The position numbers and the translations under genes are program-made. DNA of 64,000 nucleotides from an uncultured Clostridium sp. GTDB lineage: Bacteria; Bacillota; Clostridia; Clostridiales; Clostridiaceae. This document shows positions 16,854 through 25,794 of the stretch, one piece after another. Location of the stretch: the NCBI GenBank assembly GCA_900548455.1, contig URKQ01000001.1, positions 248,001 through 312,000 on the forward strand, written 5' to 3'. Within the stretch, counting starts at the first letter, position 1, and every line of letters begins with the position of its first letter. The notes under the pieces were generated by a model that was given only the letters and a program-made list of their open reading frames with translations, was not told the DNA's origin and searched no databases.

Positions 16854-17906
16854 ATGAAGGAAGAATTATTAGCACTAAAATGGAATGATGAAAAAGATGA
16901 GCTTATTTTATTAGATCAAACAAAGCTTCCAAATGAAGTTGATTATATTGATTATAATACGGTTGAAGGAATATATGATTCTATAAAGACAATGATTGTA
17001 AGGGGAGCTCCAGCAATAGGAGTTACAGCAGCTTACGGAATGTATTTTTCAGCTAAAAAAGCAACAGAAGAATCCTTTGAAAAATTTTATGAAGAAATTA
17101 AGAAAGATGGAGAATATTTAAATTCAAGTAGACCTACTGCTGTTAATTTATCATGGGCAATTAAAAGAATGTTAAAGAAGGCTGAAGACTTTAGAGAGTT
17201 TCCTATTAGCATAATAAAAGAGGCTCTAAGAGATGAAGCTATGATGATTCATGATGAAGATATTTTAATTTGTAAAACTATAGGAGAGAACTTACTTACA
17301 TTGTTAAAGGATGGCATGGGCATTTTAACTCATTGCAATGCAGGACAACTTGCTACTTCAAAATATGGAACTGCAACTGCACCTATGTATCTTGCCAAGG
17401 AAAGAGGTTGGAATTTAAAAATATATTCTGATGAAACAAGACCAAGACTTCAAGGGTCTACTCTTACAGCATTAGAGTTACAAAGAGCAGGAATTGATGT
17501 AACAACAATAACAGATAATATGGCAGCAGTAGTTATGTCTCAAGGTAAGATAGATGCAGTTATAGTTGGTTGTGATAGAATAGCTGCTAACGGAGATACA
17601 GCAAATAAGATAGGAACCTATGGAGTATCTATTTTAGCTAAATATTTTGGAATTCCTATGTATATTGCAGCTCCAACTCCAAGCATTGATTTAAATACAC
17701 CTACTGGAAAAGAAATTCCAATTGAAGAAAGAGATCCAAAGGAAGTTACTTGTAGATTTGGTGTATGGACAGCACCTAAGGAGGTTAAAGTTTATAATCC
17801 TTCCTTTGATGTTACAGAACATGAAAATATTACAGCCATTGTTACAGAAAAAGGAATAGTTTACCCACCTTTTAAAGAGAATTTAGAAAAATTGCTTAAG
17901 GGTTAG
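16854..17906 (+). CDS. mtnA: S-methyl-5-thioribose-1-phosphate isomerase
   Basis: 350 residues, full length for the family (eIF2B-alpha/beta/delta-like fold). 'RGAPAIGVTAAYG' is near residue 50, 'THCNAGQLATSKYGTA' holds the active-site Cys, and 'GCDRIAANGDTANKIGTY' holds the catalytic Asp. It converts 5-methylthioribose-1-phosphate to 5-methylthioribulose-1-phosphate. An AAGGAG site precedes the ATG. It sits between mtnK and a class II aldolase. Confidence 0.95.
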   Translation: MKEELLALKWNDEKDELILLDQTKLPNEVDYIDYNTVEGIYDSIKTMIVRGAPAIGVTAAYGMYFSAKKATEESFEKFYEEIKKDGEYLNSSRPTAVNLSWAIKRMLKKAEDFREFPISIIKEALRDEAMMIHDEDILICKTIGENLLTLLKDGMGILTHCNAGQLATSKYGTATAPMYLAKERGWNLKIYSDETRPRLQGSTLTALELQRAGIDVTTITDNMAAVVMSQGKIDAVIVGCDRIAANGDTANKIGTYGVSILAKYFGIPMYIAAPTPSIDLNTPTGKEIPIEERDPKEVTCRFGVWTAPKEVKVYNPSFDVTEHENITAIVTEKGIVYPPFKENLEKLLKG

Positions 17907-18094
17907 AAGTGATTATTCCCGTTATCAGATAACATATAATAATTATTTTAAATTTTTTCTTCCGATATAGTTGATTAAAGTGATAAATTTTTTTATAATT
18001 TAAAAGAAAAACATAATTCAATATGTAAAGGATTAAATTTGATATTTTGGGATATTATTTATATAGTTTTCGGTATAATGGAAGGGGACATTCT

Positions 18095-18724
18095 ATGTTA
18101 GAGAATTTAAAAAGCAAATTGGTAGAGGTAGCCAAAGATGCGGAGACAGCAGGACTATGTAAGCATAAGTCAGGTAATTTCAGTATTAAGGATGAAGAAA
18201 CAGGATATATACTAGTAACACCTTCAGGTATTTCAAGGAAGGAACTTACTTCAAGACATATTTGTGTTGTAGATATGGAGTTAAACTTAATAGAAGTAGA
18301 GGAGAATGTGCGTCCAACTAGTGAACTTTTGATGCATATTGAAACATATAAATGTAGACCGAATGTTAAAGCTATAGTTCATACACATTCTAAATATGCT
18401 ACGGCCTTTTCAGTGGTGGATAAAGAAATTTCTCCTATAGTGTATGAAATCGTTAACGTTATTGGTGGAGACGGAAACATAAGGGTGTCACCTTATGAAA
18501 AACCAGGTACATTAGAACTTGCTAAAAGTGTATTACCAATTATAAAAGATTCTGATGCATGTCTTATGGCAAATCATGGAGTTATGGCAGTATCTGAAAA
18601 GGATATAGATGATGCATACTTAAAGGCTGCTTATGTTGAAGAAGTGGCAGAAATTTATTATTTATCACTTCAAATTAATAAGGGAAAGGAACCCTCATTA
18701 ATTCCTTCCCAAGACTTGTGGTAA
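18095..18724 (+). CDS. Class II aldolase (5-methylthioribulose/5-deoxyribulose-1-phosphate aldolase type)
   Basis: 209 residues, using the ATG at 18095 with GAAGGGG upstream rather than the in-frame 18047 ATG. It has the class II aldolase fold: 'SGNFSIK' phosphate loop, 'PTSELLMH', the zinc ligands in 'HTHSKYA' and a third His in 'ANHGV'. Beside mtnK and mtnA, and with no mtnB-type dehydratase, enolase or dioxygenase nearby, it probably splits the ketose phosphate to dihydroxyacetone phosphate and an aldehyde. MtnB dehydratase shares the fold and is the main alternative. Confidence 0.75.
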   Translation: MLENLKSKLVEVAKDAETAGLCKHKSGNFSIKDEETGYILVTPSGISRKELTSRHICVVDMELNLIEVEENVRPTSELLMHIETYKCRPNVKAIVHTHSKYATAFSVVDKEISPIVYEIVNVIGGDGNIRVSPYEKPGTLELAKSVLPIIKDSDACLMANHGVMAVSEKDIDDAYLKAAYVEEVAEIYYLSLQINKGKEPSLIPSQDLW

Positions 18725-18750
18725 TTCTTATCAGCTAACTTTTCTATTAT

Positions 18751-18887
18751 GATATATGCACCTCTGTTCACGGGCTGCGGACCTTAATTTTATGTAAGAT
18801 TATAATTTGAAAAACTAATAATCTAGTGTTTTACATTAGTAATAATTCGGGGCGGTCCTGTAGATTGTTCACTTGAGGTGATATATC
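18751..18887 (+). ncRNA. Candidate structured RNA, 6S-like long hairpin
   Basis: A 137-base intergenic segment folds as one long hairpin. The closing stem is GATATATG(C)ACCTC/GAGGTGATATATC (18751-18764/18875-18887, one bulge). Then comes an internal bubble on both strands (5' GTTCACGGGCTGC, 3' TGTAGATTGTTCA). Inner helices follow at GGACC/GGTCC (18779-18783/18854-18858), TATGTAA/TTACATTA (18791-/18831-) and GATTAT/ATAATC (18798-/18818-). The closing stem, central bubble and apical arm recall 6S RNA, which binds RNA polymerase. GC is higher than the surroundings in the bubble. Strand and family are inferred. Confidence 0.5.
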
Positions 18888-18945
18888 TAATAATAGCAAA
18901 GTTTATCTAATACAAGAATTGTAATATGTGGAACGTTACTGAATG

Positions 18946-18969
18946 TAGAGATTCCTATGGGAATCTCTA
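18946..18969 (+). terminator. Hairpin, possible terminator
   Basis: A 10-bp perfect stem (18946-18955/18960-18969) with a 4-base loop is followed by TTATTATA, a weak T-run. It would end a transcript from the candidate RNA. Confidence 0.5.
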
Positions 18970-19042
18970 TTATTATAGGCTTTAATGGGAGAAAAACTGA
19001 AGGCTACGTGTTAGAATATGAAGTTAAAGTAGGTGGAGAAAT

Positions 19043-19564
19043 ATGAGATTGTTTTATGCAATTACCTTTAAGGAGGAAACAAAAGAAGAGTTATATAAAT
19101 ATAGAAATATGATTGCTGAAAAATCGGTTAAAGGTAATTTTACAACACTTAATAATATTCATTTGACATTAGAGTTTATTGGGGAAGCTGATGGAAAAGG
19201 GTTAAAGGTCTTAGCAGATGTGTTGCACCAGTTAAAAAGTTATCCGGAAAAACTCATGTTATCTTCTATTGGATCTTTTAATAAAGGAAATAAAGAGATA
19301 GTTTGGCTGGGAATTGAAAAAAATGAGGAACTTATTAGGTTACAATGTGAGCTAAGAGAAGTATTAATTAATAATGGATTTAAAATTGAGGGGAGAAGTT
19401 ATAAACCTCATATCACTATAGGCAGACAAGTTGTGACAATTGGTGAAATTCAGGAAGTTCATGTAAAACCTATGGAAATTCCAATAAAATCAATTGCGCT
19501 TATGGAAAGTAAAAGGATTAATGGAGAACTAGTCTATAAGCCTTTAGAGGAAATAAAAATATAG
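19043..19564 (+). CDS. thpR: RNA 2',3'-cyclic phosphodiesterase (2'-5' RNA ligase family)
   Basis: 173 residues with two HxT motifs, HLTLEF at ~38 and HITIGR at ~126, in a duplicated LigT/2H phosphoesterase fold. The enzyme opens 2',3'-cyclic phosphates on RNA ends in vitro. The RBS GGTGGAG is present. It is monocistronic with a strong terminator downstream. Confidence 0.9.
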   Translation: MRLFYAITFKEETKEELYKYRNMIAEKSVKGNFTTLNNIHLTLEFIGEADGKGLKVLADVLHQLKSYPEKLMLSSIGSFNKGNKEIVWLGIEKNEELIRLQCELREVLINNGFKIEGRSYKPHITIGRQVVTIGEIQEVHVKPMEIPIKSIALMESKRINGELVYKPLEEIKI

Positions 19565-19616
19565 GATTGTAATTTAGTCAATGGAGAAGGACAATCAATA
19601 TTAAAAGCTAAATAAA

Positions 19617-19657
19617 AAGTCCCTAAGATGTCTTTTGGCAGTCTTAGGGACTTTTTT
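19617..19657 (+). terminator. Rho-independent terminator after thpR
   Basis: A 12-bp stem AAGTCCCTAAGA/TCTTAGGGACTT (19617-19628/19642-19653) is followed by a T-run. Confidence 0.9.
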
Positions 19658-19682
19658 CACAGGATATGAAAAAGGAATTATT

Positions 19683-20315
19683 TTAATGATTTTTAAGAGA
19701 GTTAAGTATCATATCAATATAATTATCAATAAGATCATTAATATATTCAAGAGAATAATGTTTTCTATCGTTAATTTCTAACCTTTGAACTAACCCACTA
19801 TAAGAGGATGCTATAACTTTACTAGTTATAGAAACATCAATATCAAATTTAATTGACCCGTCCTCAATACCAATTTTTATTGCTTTTTCTAATAAGGAGA
19901 TAATAATTTTTCGATTGATTCTATGAAGTTGTGATAAATTTTCATCAATGTTGTTTTGATAAAAGAATAGTTCCATATCTATAGGAAATGCAACAAACTC
20001 AGGTTGCTTATTATAACAAAATTTTTGCCTTTCTAGAATGTTTTTAACATGATTTAATCCATTACAACATTCCCAATCGGTTGTATCAATAGTACATTTT
20101 GATTTTTCGTAGGCTTTAGTTAAAAAATCATCAATAGCACATACTATTAAATTGTTTCTTGTTCCAAAATACCGTTCTATGGACTTAACGGTAAGATTTG
20201 AGCGTCTTGCTACATCGGAGACCTTACAACCATCTATTCCCAACTCTTTAATACATTCAATAGTTTTTTCAAGAACTAATTTTTTATTATATTCTCTAAG
20301 TTCTTCATTATTCAT
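19683..20315 (-). CDS. TetR-family transcriptional regulator
   Basis: 210 residues. The start at 20315 is preferred over the in-frame TTG at 20330 because GAGGAG lies between them. An N-terminal helix-turn-helix covers ~10-55 ('VSDVARRSNLTVKSIERYFGTRNNLI'). The C-terminal ligand-binding region is all-helical and unassigned. It is separated from the upstream chemoreceptor gene by a bidirectional terminator. The target is unknown. Confidence 0.88.
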   Translation of the reverse strand: MNNEELREYNKKLVLEKTIECIKELGIDGCKVSDVARRSNLTVKSIERYFGTRNNLIVCAIDDFLTKAYEKSKCTIDTTDWECCNGLNHVKNILERQKFCYNKQPEFVAFPIDMELFFYQNNIDENLSQLHRINRKIIISLLEKAIKIGIEDGSIKFDIDVSITSKVIASSYSGLVQRLEINDRKHYSLEYINDLIDNYIDMILNSLKNH

Positions 20316-20382
20316 ATCAATTCTCCTCAAATGTTTTATATACAGTCATATTATAATGAAGATATGATTAAGTCAATATAAT

Positions 20383-20422
20383 AAAAACAGGAGTGAGGAA
20401 GTACTTTCTCACTCCTGTTTTT
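20383..20422. terminator. Bidirectional terminator downstream of the chemoreceptor gene
   Basis: A 15-bp stem AAAAACAGGAGTGAG/CTCACTCCTGTTTTT (20383-20397/20408-20422) gives a T-run on both strands. It ends the minus-strand MCP gene and precedes the TetR promoter. Confidence 0.9.
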
Positions 20423-20425
20423 AAT

Positions 20426-22576
20426 TTATTCTTCTAATAAAATAAACCTTGAAACAAGTTCAGCAAGATTTTCAGCTTGAGCTGATAATTCTTCACTTGT
20501 GGCAGAATTTTCTTCAGCAGTAGCTGAATTAGTTTGAACTACATCAGATATTTGTTCTATGACACTATTAATTTGATCTATAGTTTGAACTTCATTTTTA
20601 GCAGCATCTTTAGCAGTATCGGCAAGGGAAACAACTGTTGAAACATTATCAATTACAGTGAAAAGTTCATTTACTGTTTCTTTGGTTATATTATTTCCTT
20701 CTTCTGCTTCAGTTATAGATTTTTCAATAATCTTTCTAGTGTTGTTTGCAGCTATAGCACTTTCAGTTGCAAGTTTTCTAATTTCATCAGCAACAACGGC
20801 GAAACCTTTTCCAGCTTCCCCAGCCCTAGCGGCTTCGATAGCAGCATTAAGAGAAAGTAAATTTGTTTGAGAAGCTATTTGTTCAATGCTATCAATGATT
20901 TTATATATTTGTTGTGAGGATTCAGTTATATTGTTAATAGCAGTTGTTAGCTTTTCAATTTGATATTTACTTTCTTCAGCTTTAAGCCCTACTTTTTTAG
21001 CCATTTCACTTGTCTTTTCAGAAATATCAGCATTATTTTCTACAGTTGAAGACACAGTATTCATAGTAGCTAATAATTCTTCAATAGAACTAGCTTGTTC
21101 AGTTGATCCTTCTGCAAGGGTACAGGAGGCTTCAGTCATTTGTTCCGATGCAGATGATACTTGTACTGCTGCATCATTAATTTCTTTTAAGGTTTCACTT
21201 AACTTATAGGAAATATTTCTCATTGACACTATAATTGGTTCAAAGTCTCCTATATACTTAGTTTTATCTTGAGATTTAATGTTAAAGTTTTCTTCAGCCA
21301 TCATTTCTAATAGATGAGAAATATCGTTAATTATAAATTTAATATTTAAACACATCTCATTAAAGGAATTAGATAGTATACCAATTTCATCATTTGATAA
21401 AATTTCTACGTTAATATCTAAGTTACCATTTGATATTTGTTTTGATGCTTCCACAACTTTATCAAGAGGTTTTAAAAGTTTATCTATAAGTTTTTTAACT
21501 ATAGTTATAATTATAATTAATGCACCCACAGATATACCAATAATAATTAATGAAAGTATATTAACTTCTTTACGTAAATCACTAGTTTTTAAGGAAGTAT
21601 CCGCCCACCAAGTTTTTCCACAGGCATTAATTGGGTAAAAGTATTTTCTTATCTTTTTACCTTCATTAGTTCTAACAGAAATGGAAAAAGGTAAGTTTTT
21701 ATTTTGATGATTTTTAATTTCATCTATGTATTTAGGCTTTATAAAATCGACCATGGACTTTCCAATATTATCGTTACTGGTGCTATCAAATACCACTGTA
21801 CCATCATCAGTATAGATAGCGGCAGATAGAGATTTATATTTTTCATCTTTAGTTTTTAATTTTGAAAAATTATCAATGTTTATATCTACCTGAACTACAC
21901 CTTTAAATTGATCATGGGAAATAATAGGTAAGGATACAGTAACAACATTCATACCTTCAAAAACGTACGGTTTTGTGAAATAAGGCTCCTTAGTATTCTT
22001 AACTTGAGAATAAAATTCTAATGTACTGTAATTTTCATATGTATCATATTTTTTTACACTTTTATTTTTTGCATCATTTTTATCAACATAAAAGTTATAA
22101 TCTTTAATTGATTTATCATACATGTATGGTTCAAAAAAAGCACCTATAACGGTAATATCAGGGCTTTCATTTATTGTTGACCAAGCATTATGAATCATAT
22201 AATTTTCCATATCATAGTTCATTTCAAGAATATCAGAATTGTAAATAAAGCTTTTTTTTCTTACATCAGATAAAGTGCCATCTGCAATTTGTTTCTCATA
22301 TAAACTATACATTTCTTCTGCATAATATTGAAGACCAGAGGTAACTTCTGTTGCATTATCAACAATGGATTGAACCATTAGACCATTGCCGTTAGATATA
22401 TTAGAAAATTCACCATCGATTGCTTTTATTACAGCATTATTAGTGAAAAGCATAGTGAATAGTAATAAGATAAGAAATACTATAAACAGTACTGAACCTA
22501 TTATAATTGAAATTTTATCTTTTAGTTTTTTATCTTTCAATTTATTATTATATATTTTAGATATAAACTGACTCAT
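20426..22576 (-). CDS. Methyl-accepting chemotaxis protein (dCache type)
   Basis: 716 residues. TM1 is at ~24-46 and a long extracytoplasmic region at ~47-335 has the layout of a double Cache domain (including 'FYVDKNDAKNK', 'VNVDINIDNF'-like VVQVDINIDNF, and 'GTVVFDSTSNDNIGKS'). TM2 is at ~337-360, then HAMP, then the methyl-accepting signalling domain with the hairpin tip 'IEAARAGEAGKGFAVVADEIRKLA'. Cache receptors usually bind small organic ligands such as amino acids. There is no C-terminal CheR-tethering pentapeptide. The RBS AAGGAGG is present. Confidence 0.93.
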   Translation of the reverse strand: MSQFISKIYNNKLKDKKLKDKISIIIGSVLFIVFLILLLFTMLFTNNAVIKAIDGEFSNISNGNGLMVQSIVDNATEVTSGLQYYAEEMYSLYEKQIADGTLSDVRKKSFIYNSDILEMNYDMENYMIHNAWSTINESPDITVIGAFFEPYMYDKSIKDYNFYVDKNDAKNKSVKKYDTYENYSTLEFYSQVKNTKEPYFTKPYVFEGMNVVTVSLPIISHDQFKGVVQVDINIDNFSKLKTKDEKYKSLSAAIYTDDGTVVFDSTSNDNIGKSMVDFIKPKYIDEIKNHQNKNLPFSISVRTNEGKKIRKYFYPINACGKTWWADTSLKTSDLRKEVNILSLIIIGISVGALIIIITIVKKLIDKLLKPLDKVVEASKQISNGNLDINVEILSNDEIGILSNSFNEMCLNIKFIINDISHLLEMMAEENFNIKSQDKTKYIGDFEPIIVSMRNISYKLSETLKEINDAAVQVSSASEQMTEASCTLAEGSTEQASSIEELLATMNTVSSTVENNADISEKTSEMAKKVGLKAEESKYQIEKLTTAINNITESSQQIYKIIDSIEQIASQTNLLSLNAAIEAARAGEAGKGFAVVADEIRKLATESAIAANNTRKIIEKSITEAEEGNNITKETVNELFTVIDNVSTVVSLADTAKDAAKNEVQTIDQINSVIEQISDVVQTNSATAEENSATSEELSAQAENLAELVSRFILLEE

Positions 22577-22604
22577 ATTTTTCCTCCTTTATGTACAATC
22601 AAAC

Positions 22605-22660
22605 AACAACATGTCGTGCATATAGACATATTACACCCAACATAAGTAACATGTCAACAT
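22605..22660. promoter_or_regulatory. Possible regulator-binding region upstream of the chemoreceptor
   Basis: AACAACATGTCGT at 22605-22617, with a second ACATGTC about 35 bases away, resembles AACAACGTGTCGT at 41743-41755 upstream of the glycosyltransferase. Both lie just upstream of minus-strand genes. A shared TetR-type operator is possible but unproven. Confidence 0.3.
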
Positions 22661-22819
22661 ATATGTAATTAGATTGATTTCAATACATTAAATGTATCGC
22701 GAGTGAAGAAAGTATAAATAAATATTTAAACTTTAGCATAATATTATACTGGAGTGAATATGTATACTCTGGGAAGAATTTTTCTTGCCATATATAACGG
22801 TGTAAAGGGAGCGGGAATT

Positions 22820-24058
22820 ATGAATTTAATTGATGTTAAAGAATCAGATTTAGAAATTTATAATCTTGTAAGTAAGGAGCTTGAAAGACAAAGAAATGGG
22901 ATAGAACTAATAGCTTCGGAGAATTTCACGTCTAAAGCAGTAATGGAAGTTGTAGGCTCTTGTCTTACAAATAAGTATGCTGAAGGATATCCAAGTAAAA
23001 GATATTACGGAGGCTGTGAGGTTGTAGATGTTATTGAAGATTTGGCAAGGAATCGGGCTATAGAATTGTTTAAAGCTGAAGGATACCATGCTAATGTTCA
23101 GCCACATAGTGGATCTCAAGCTAATATGGCTGTTTATATGAGTATTTTAAGCCCAGGAGATACTGTAATGGGAATGAACCTGACAGAAGGTGGCCATCTA
23201 ACCCACGGATCTCCAGTAAATTTTTCTGGGAAACTATATAATTTTATTCCTTATGGTGTAAATAAAAGTACTGAACTTATAGATTATGATGAATTGGATA
23301 CCTTGGCAAAGAAAAATAAACCAAAACTTGTTGTTGCTGGAACTAGTGCTTATGCAAGGATTATAGACTTTAAAAGAATAAAGGAAATATGTGATGATAT
23401 TGGAGCTTATTTTATGGTAGATATGGCTCATATTGCAGGTCTTGTGGCAGCAGGATTACACCCATCTCCTATACCATATGCCGACTTTATTACTTCAACT
23501 ACACATAAAACCCTAAGAGGTCCAAGAGGAGGACTAATTCTTTGCAAGGATGAATATGCAAAAGTTTTGGATAAGACTGTATTTCCAGGAATGCAAGGGG
23601 GACCATTATTACATGTAATAGCTGGAAAAGCTGTTTGCTTTAAAGAAGCTATGAGTGAAGATTATATATTATATATGAAAAATGTAGTTGAAAATTGCAG
23701 TACATTATGTGATTCGCTAAAAAATCTTGGCTTTAGAATAGTATCAGGTGGTACCGATGGACATTTATTATTGGTTGATTTAACTGATAAAGATATATCT
23801 GGTAAAGAAGCAGAGCATAGGCTTAATCATATAGGAATTACAGTAAATAAAAATACAATACCAAATGAGAAAAAAAGTCCTTTTGTAACTTCAGGTATTA
23901 GAATGGGGACAGCAGCTGTTACCACTAGAGGATTTAATAAAGAAGATATGGTAAAGATTGCAGATATAATAAATGACACTTTATGCAATGATAATATAGA
24001 CGAAGGCCAACTAAAATTAAGGGTAAGGGAATTGAGCCATAATCATCCTTTATACTAA
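22820..24058 (+). CDS. glyA: Serine hydroxymethyltransferase
   Basis: 412 residues. The ATG at 22820 is preferred over 22754 because AAAGGGAG precedes it and the protein then begins at the family's usual point. The PLP lysine is K230 in STTHKTLRG; 'ASENFTS', 'EGYPSKRYYGG' and 'DMAHIAGLVAAG' are family signatures. It interconverts serine and glycine with tetrahydrofolate, making methylene-THF. folD lies 26 bases downstream, giving a two-gene one-carbon operon. Confidence 0.95.
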   Translation: MNLIDVKESDLEIYNLVSKELERQRNGIELIASENFTSKAVMEVVGSCLTNKYAEGYPSKRYYGGCEVVDVIEDLARNRAIELFKAEGYHANVQPHSGSQANMAVYMSILSPGDTVMGMNLTEGGHLTHGSPVNFSGKLYNFIPYGVNKSTELIDYDELDTLAKKNKPKLVVAGTSAYARIIDFKRIKEICDDIGAYFMVDMAHIAGLVAAGLHPSPIPYADFITSTTHKTLRGPRGGLILCKDEYAKVLDKTVFPGMQGGPLLHVIAGKAVCFKEAMSEDYILYMKNVVENCSTLCDSLKNLGFRIVSGGTDGHLLLVDLTDKDISGKEAEHRLNHIGITVNKNTIPNEKKSPFVTSGIRMGTAAVTTRGFNKEDMVKIADIINDTLCNDNIDEGQLKLRVRELSHNHPLY

Positions 24059-24083
24059 TTTCTAGACAGGTGGGAAAATAATT

Positions 24084-24935
24084 ATGAGTATTATATTAAA
24101 AGGTTCACAAGTTGCAAAGGACATGAAGGAAAAGTTGGCAAAAGAAATAAAAGATTTAAAAGAAAAAAATATTTTACCACATTTAGGTATAGTACGTGTA
24201 GGAAATAGAGAAGATGACTTAGCATATGAACGTAGTGCTAAAAAGAGAATGGAATCTATTGGTATAATGTGTACTGTATTTCAATTTCCAGAAAATATTA
24301 AGCAAGAAGAATTTGTTAAGGAGCTTGAAAGGATAAATGATAATAAAGGTATTCATGGAATACTCTTATTTAGACCACTTCCAAAACATTTAAATGAAAA
24401 GGAACTGCAATCAATTATTAATCCTTCAAAAGATGTTGATTGTATGAATCCTATTAATATTGCGAAGGTATTTTCTGGAGATGAATTTGGTTATGCACCA
24501 TGTACAGCTGAGGCTGTTATGGAACTTCTAGATTATTACAATATTAATGTTGAAGGGAAGAGAGTTACAGTAATTGGTCGCAGTATGGTAGTTGGGAAAC
24601 CATTAGCTATGCTTATGCTTAAGAAAAATGGAACTGTTACAATTTGTCATACTAAAACAAATAATTTAGAAGAAGTTTGCAGAGAAGCTGATATTTTAGT
24701 AGCAGCAGCTGGAAAAGCCAAAGTTATAAATGAAAGATTTGTAAAGGAAGATTCAATTGTGATAGATGTAGGAATAAGTGTTGACGATGAAGGCAATATC
24801 TGTGGAGATGTAGATTATGAAAGTGTAGTAGATAAAGTCGCTTATATTACTCCGGTACCAGGTGGGGTAGGAAGCATTACCACATTAGTGCTGGCAAAAC
24901 ATGTTATGGAAGGAGCAAAATTTTTGAACTCGTAA
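24084..24935 (+). CDS. folD: Bifunctional methylene-THF dehydrogenase/methenyl-THF cyclohydrolase
   Basis: 283 residues. The catalytic-Lys region is 'AYERSAKKRMESIGI', slightly diverged from the usual YVxxKxK. It also has 'DVDCMNPINIAK', 'CTAEAVMELL', the NADP-binding 'VIGRSMVVGKPLAMLM' and 'TPVPGGVGSITT'. It oxidises the methylene-THF made by GlyA. In this family the Tyr and Lys of YxxSxxK are both kept here. The operon ends at the terminator that follows. Confidence 0.93.
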   Translation: MSIILKGSQVAKDMKEKLAKEIKDLKEKNILPHLGIVRVGNREDDLAYERSAKKRMESIGIMCTVFQFPENIKQEEFVKELERINDNKGIHGILLFRPLPKHLNEKELQSIINPSKDVDCMNPINIAKVFSGDEFGYAPCTAEAVMELLDYYNINVEGKRVTVIGRSMVVGKPLAMLMLKKNGTVTICHTKTNNLEEVCREADILVAAAGKAKVINERFVKEDSIVIDVGISVDDEGNICGDVDYESVVDKVAYITPVPGGVGSITTLVLAKHVMEGAKFLNS

Positions 24936-24960
24936 AATTTTAAATTAAAGATAAAAAGTG

Positions 24961-25008
24961 GGGGCGTCGCAAAATAACTGATTAAGTTACGGAGCGATGC
25001 TCCTTTTT
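24961..25008 (+). terminator. Rho-independent terminator after glyA-folD
   Basis: The arms 24961-24970 and 24994-25003 form 10 pairs including two G-U, with a small internal TAACT/AGTTA stem and a T-run after. Confidence 0.8.
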
Positions 25009-25170
25009 AATATAAAAATTAAAAATCTTCGGTTGCACACTTTTTTAAGAAATAATTATTAGGTTGTACTAATAAATACCATGAGCTATCATAAAATAAG
25101 AAGTTCATTGTTATTTTTTAACTTGGAATATTTTTAATATTATAAGTGATAGAAAGGAATGATTATTACT

Positions 25171-25782
25171 ATGATTAATCAAGACACTTGGAATATTACA
25201 AATATAGATCCGAAAAATATTTTTACAATAGAATGCAAAGATGTAGTCCTAAAGGAGTTTCAAATGGAAGATTTGGATTTTATATATGATATTACATTGG
25301 AACCTGAAGTAAGAGAATTTTTACCAGATTGGATAGCAACAAAAGAGCAAAGAAAAGAATGGTTAACAAAATATGAAATTAATGAAAATAAAGAGTTTTT
25401 GGACGCTGTTCCAGATATAAGTAATGTTAAAGGACGTGCTTTTAGATTAGGAATTATATTAAAGAATGAAAATAAGCTGATTGGTTGGATTAATTCAGGT
25501 TTAAAAGATGAATTACCACCACCAAATAGAGAGATAGGTTATGCTGTTTCTAATAAATATACAGGAAAAGGATATGCAACACAAGCTGTTCAGGGGTTAA
25601 TTAGATATCTATTTGAAAATACTAATACAGATGTGTTAAATGCTACTGCATTAACATATAACATACCATCAAATAAGGTGATAAATAAATCAGGGTTTTC
25701 ATTAATTGGAACTGTGAAGATTGAAGGAAAAGATTATTACCATTATAAAATCTATAAAAATCAATGGAAGGATGAAATATAG
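25171..25782 (+). CDS. GNAT N-acetyltransferase (RimJ-like)
   Basis: 203 residues. The ATG at 25171 is chosen because AAAGGA touches the ATG at 25159 and is too close to serve it. 'LKEFQMEDLDFIYDITLEP' and 'REIGYAVSNKYTGKGYATQAVQGL' are the Acetyltransf_3 hallmarks, the latter holding the acetyl-CoA loop. The substrate is unknown. The gene lies 13 bases before the DUF523 gene, so they are probably co-transcribed. Confidence 0.85.
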   Translation: MINQDTWNITNIDPKNIFTIECKDVVLKEFQMEDLDFIYDITLEPEVREFLPDWIATKEQRKEWLTKYEINENKEFLDAVPDISNVKGRAFRLGIILKNENKLIGWINSGLKDELPPPNREIGYAVSNKYTGKGYATQAVQGLIRYLFENTNTDVLNATALTYNIPSNKVINKSGFSLIGTVKIEGKDYYHYKIYKNQWKDEI

Positions 25783-25794
25783 AAAGGAGTTAAT

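Noticed and set aside
22682..22820. THF or glycine riboswitch upstream of glyA
   Set aside because: The leader is short and AT-rich and no conserved aptamer elements are visible.
24961..25008. Riboswitch-like structure before the GNAT gene
   Set aside because: It is a terminator with a T-run after folD; no aptamer pattern is recognisable.
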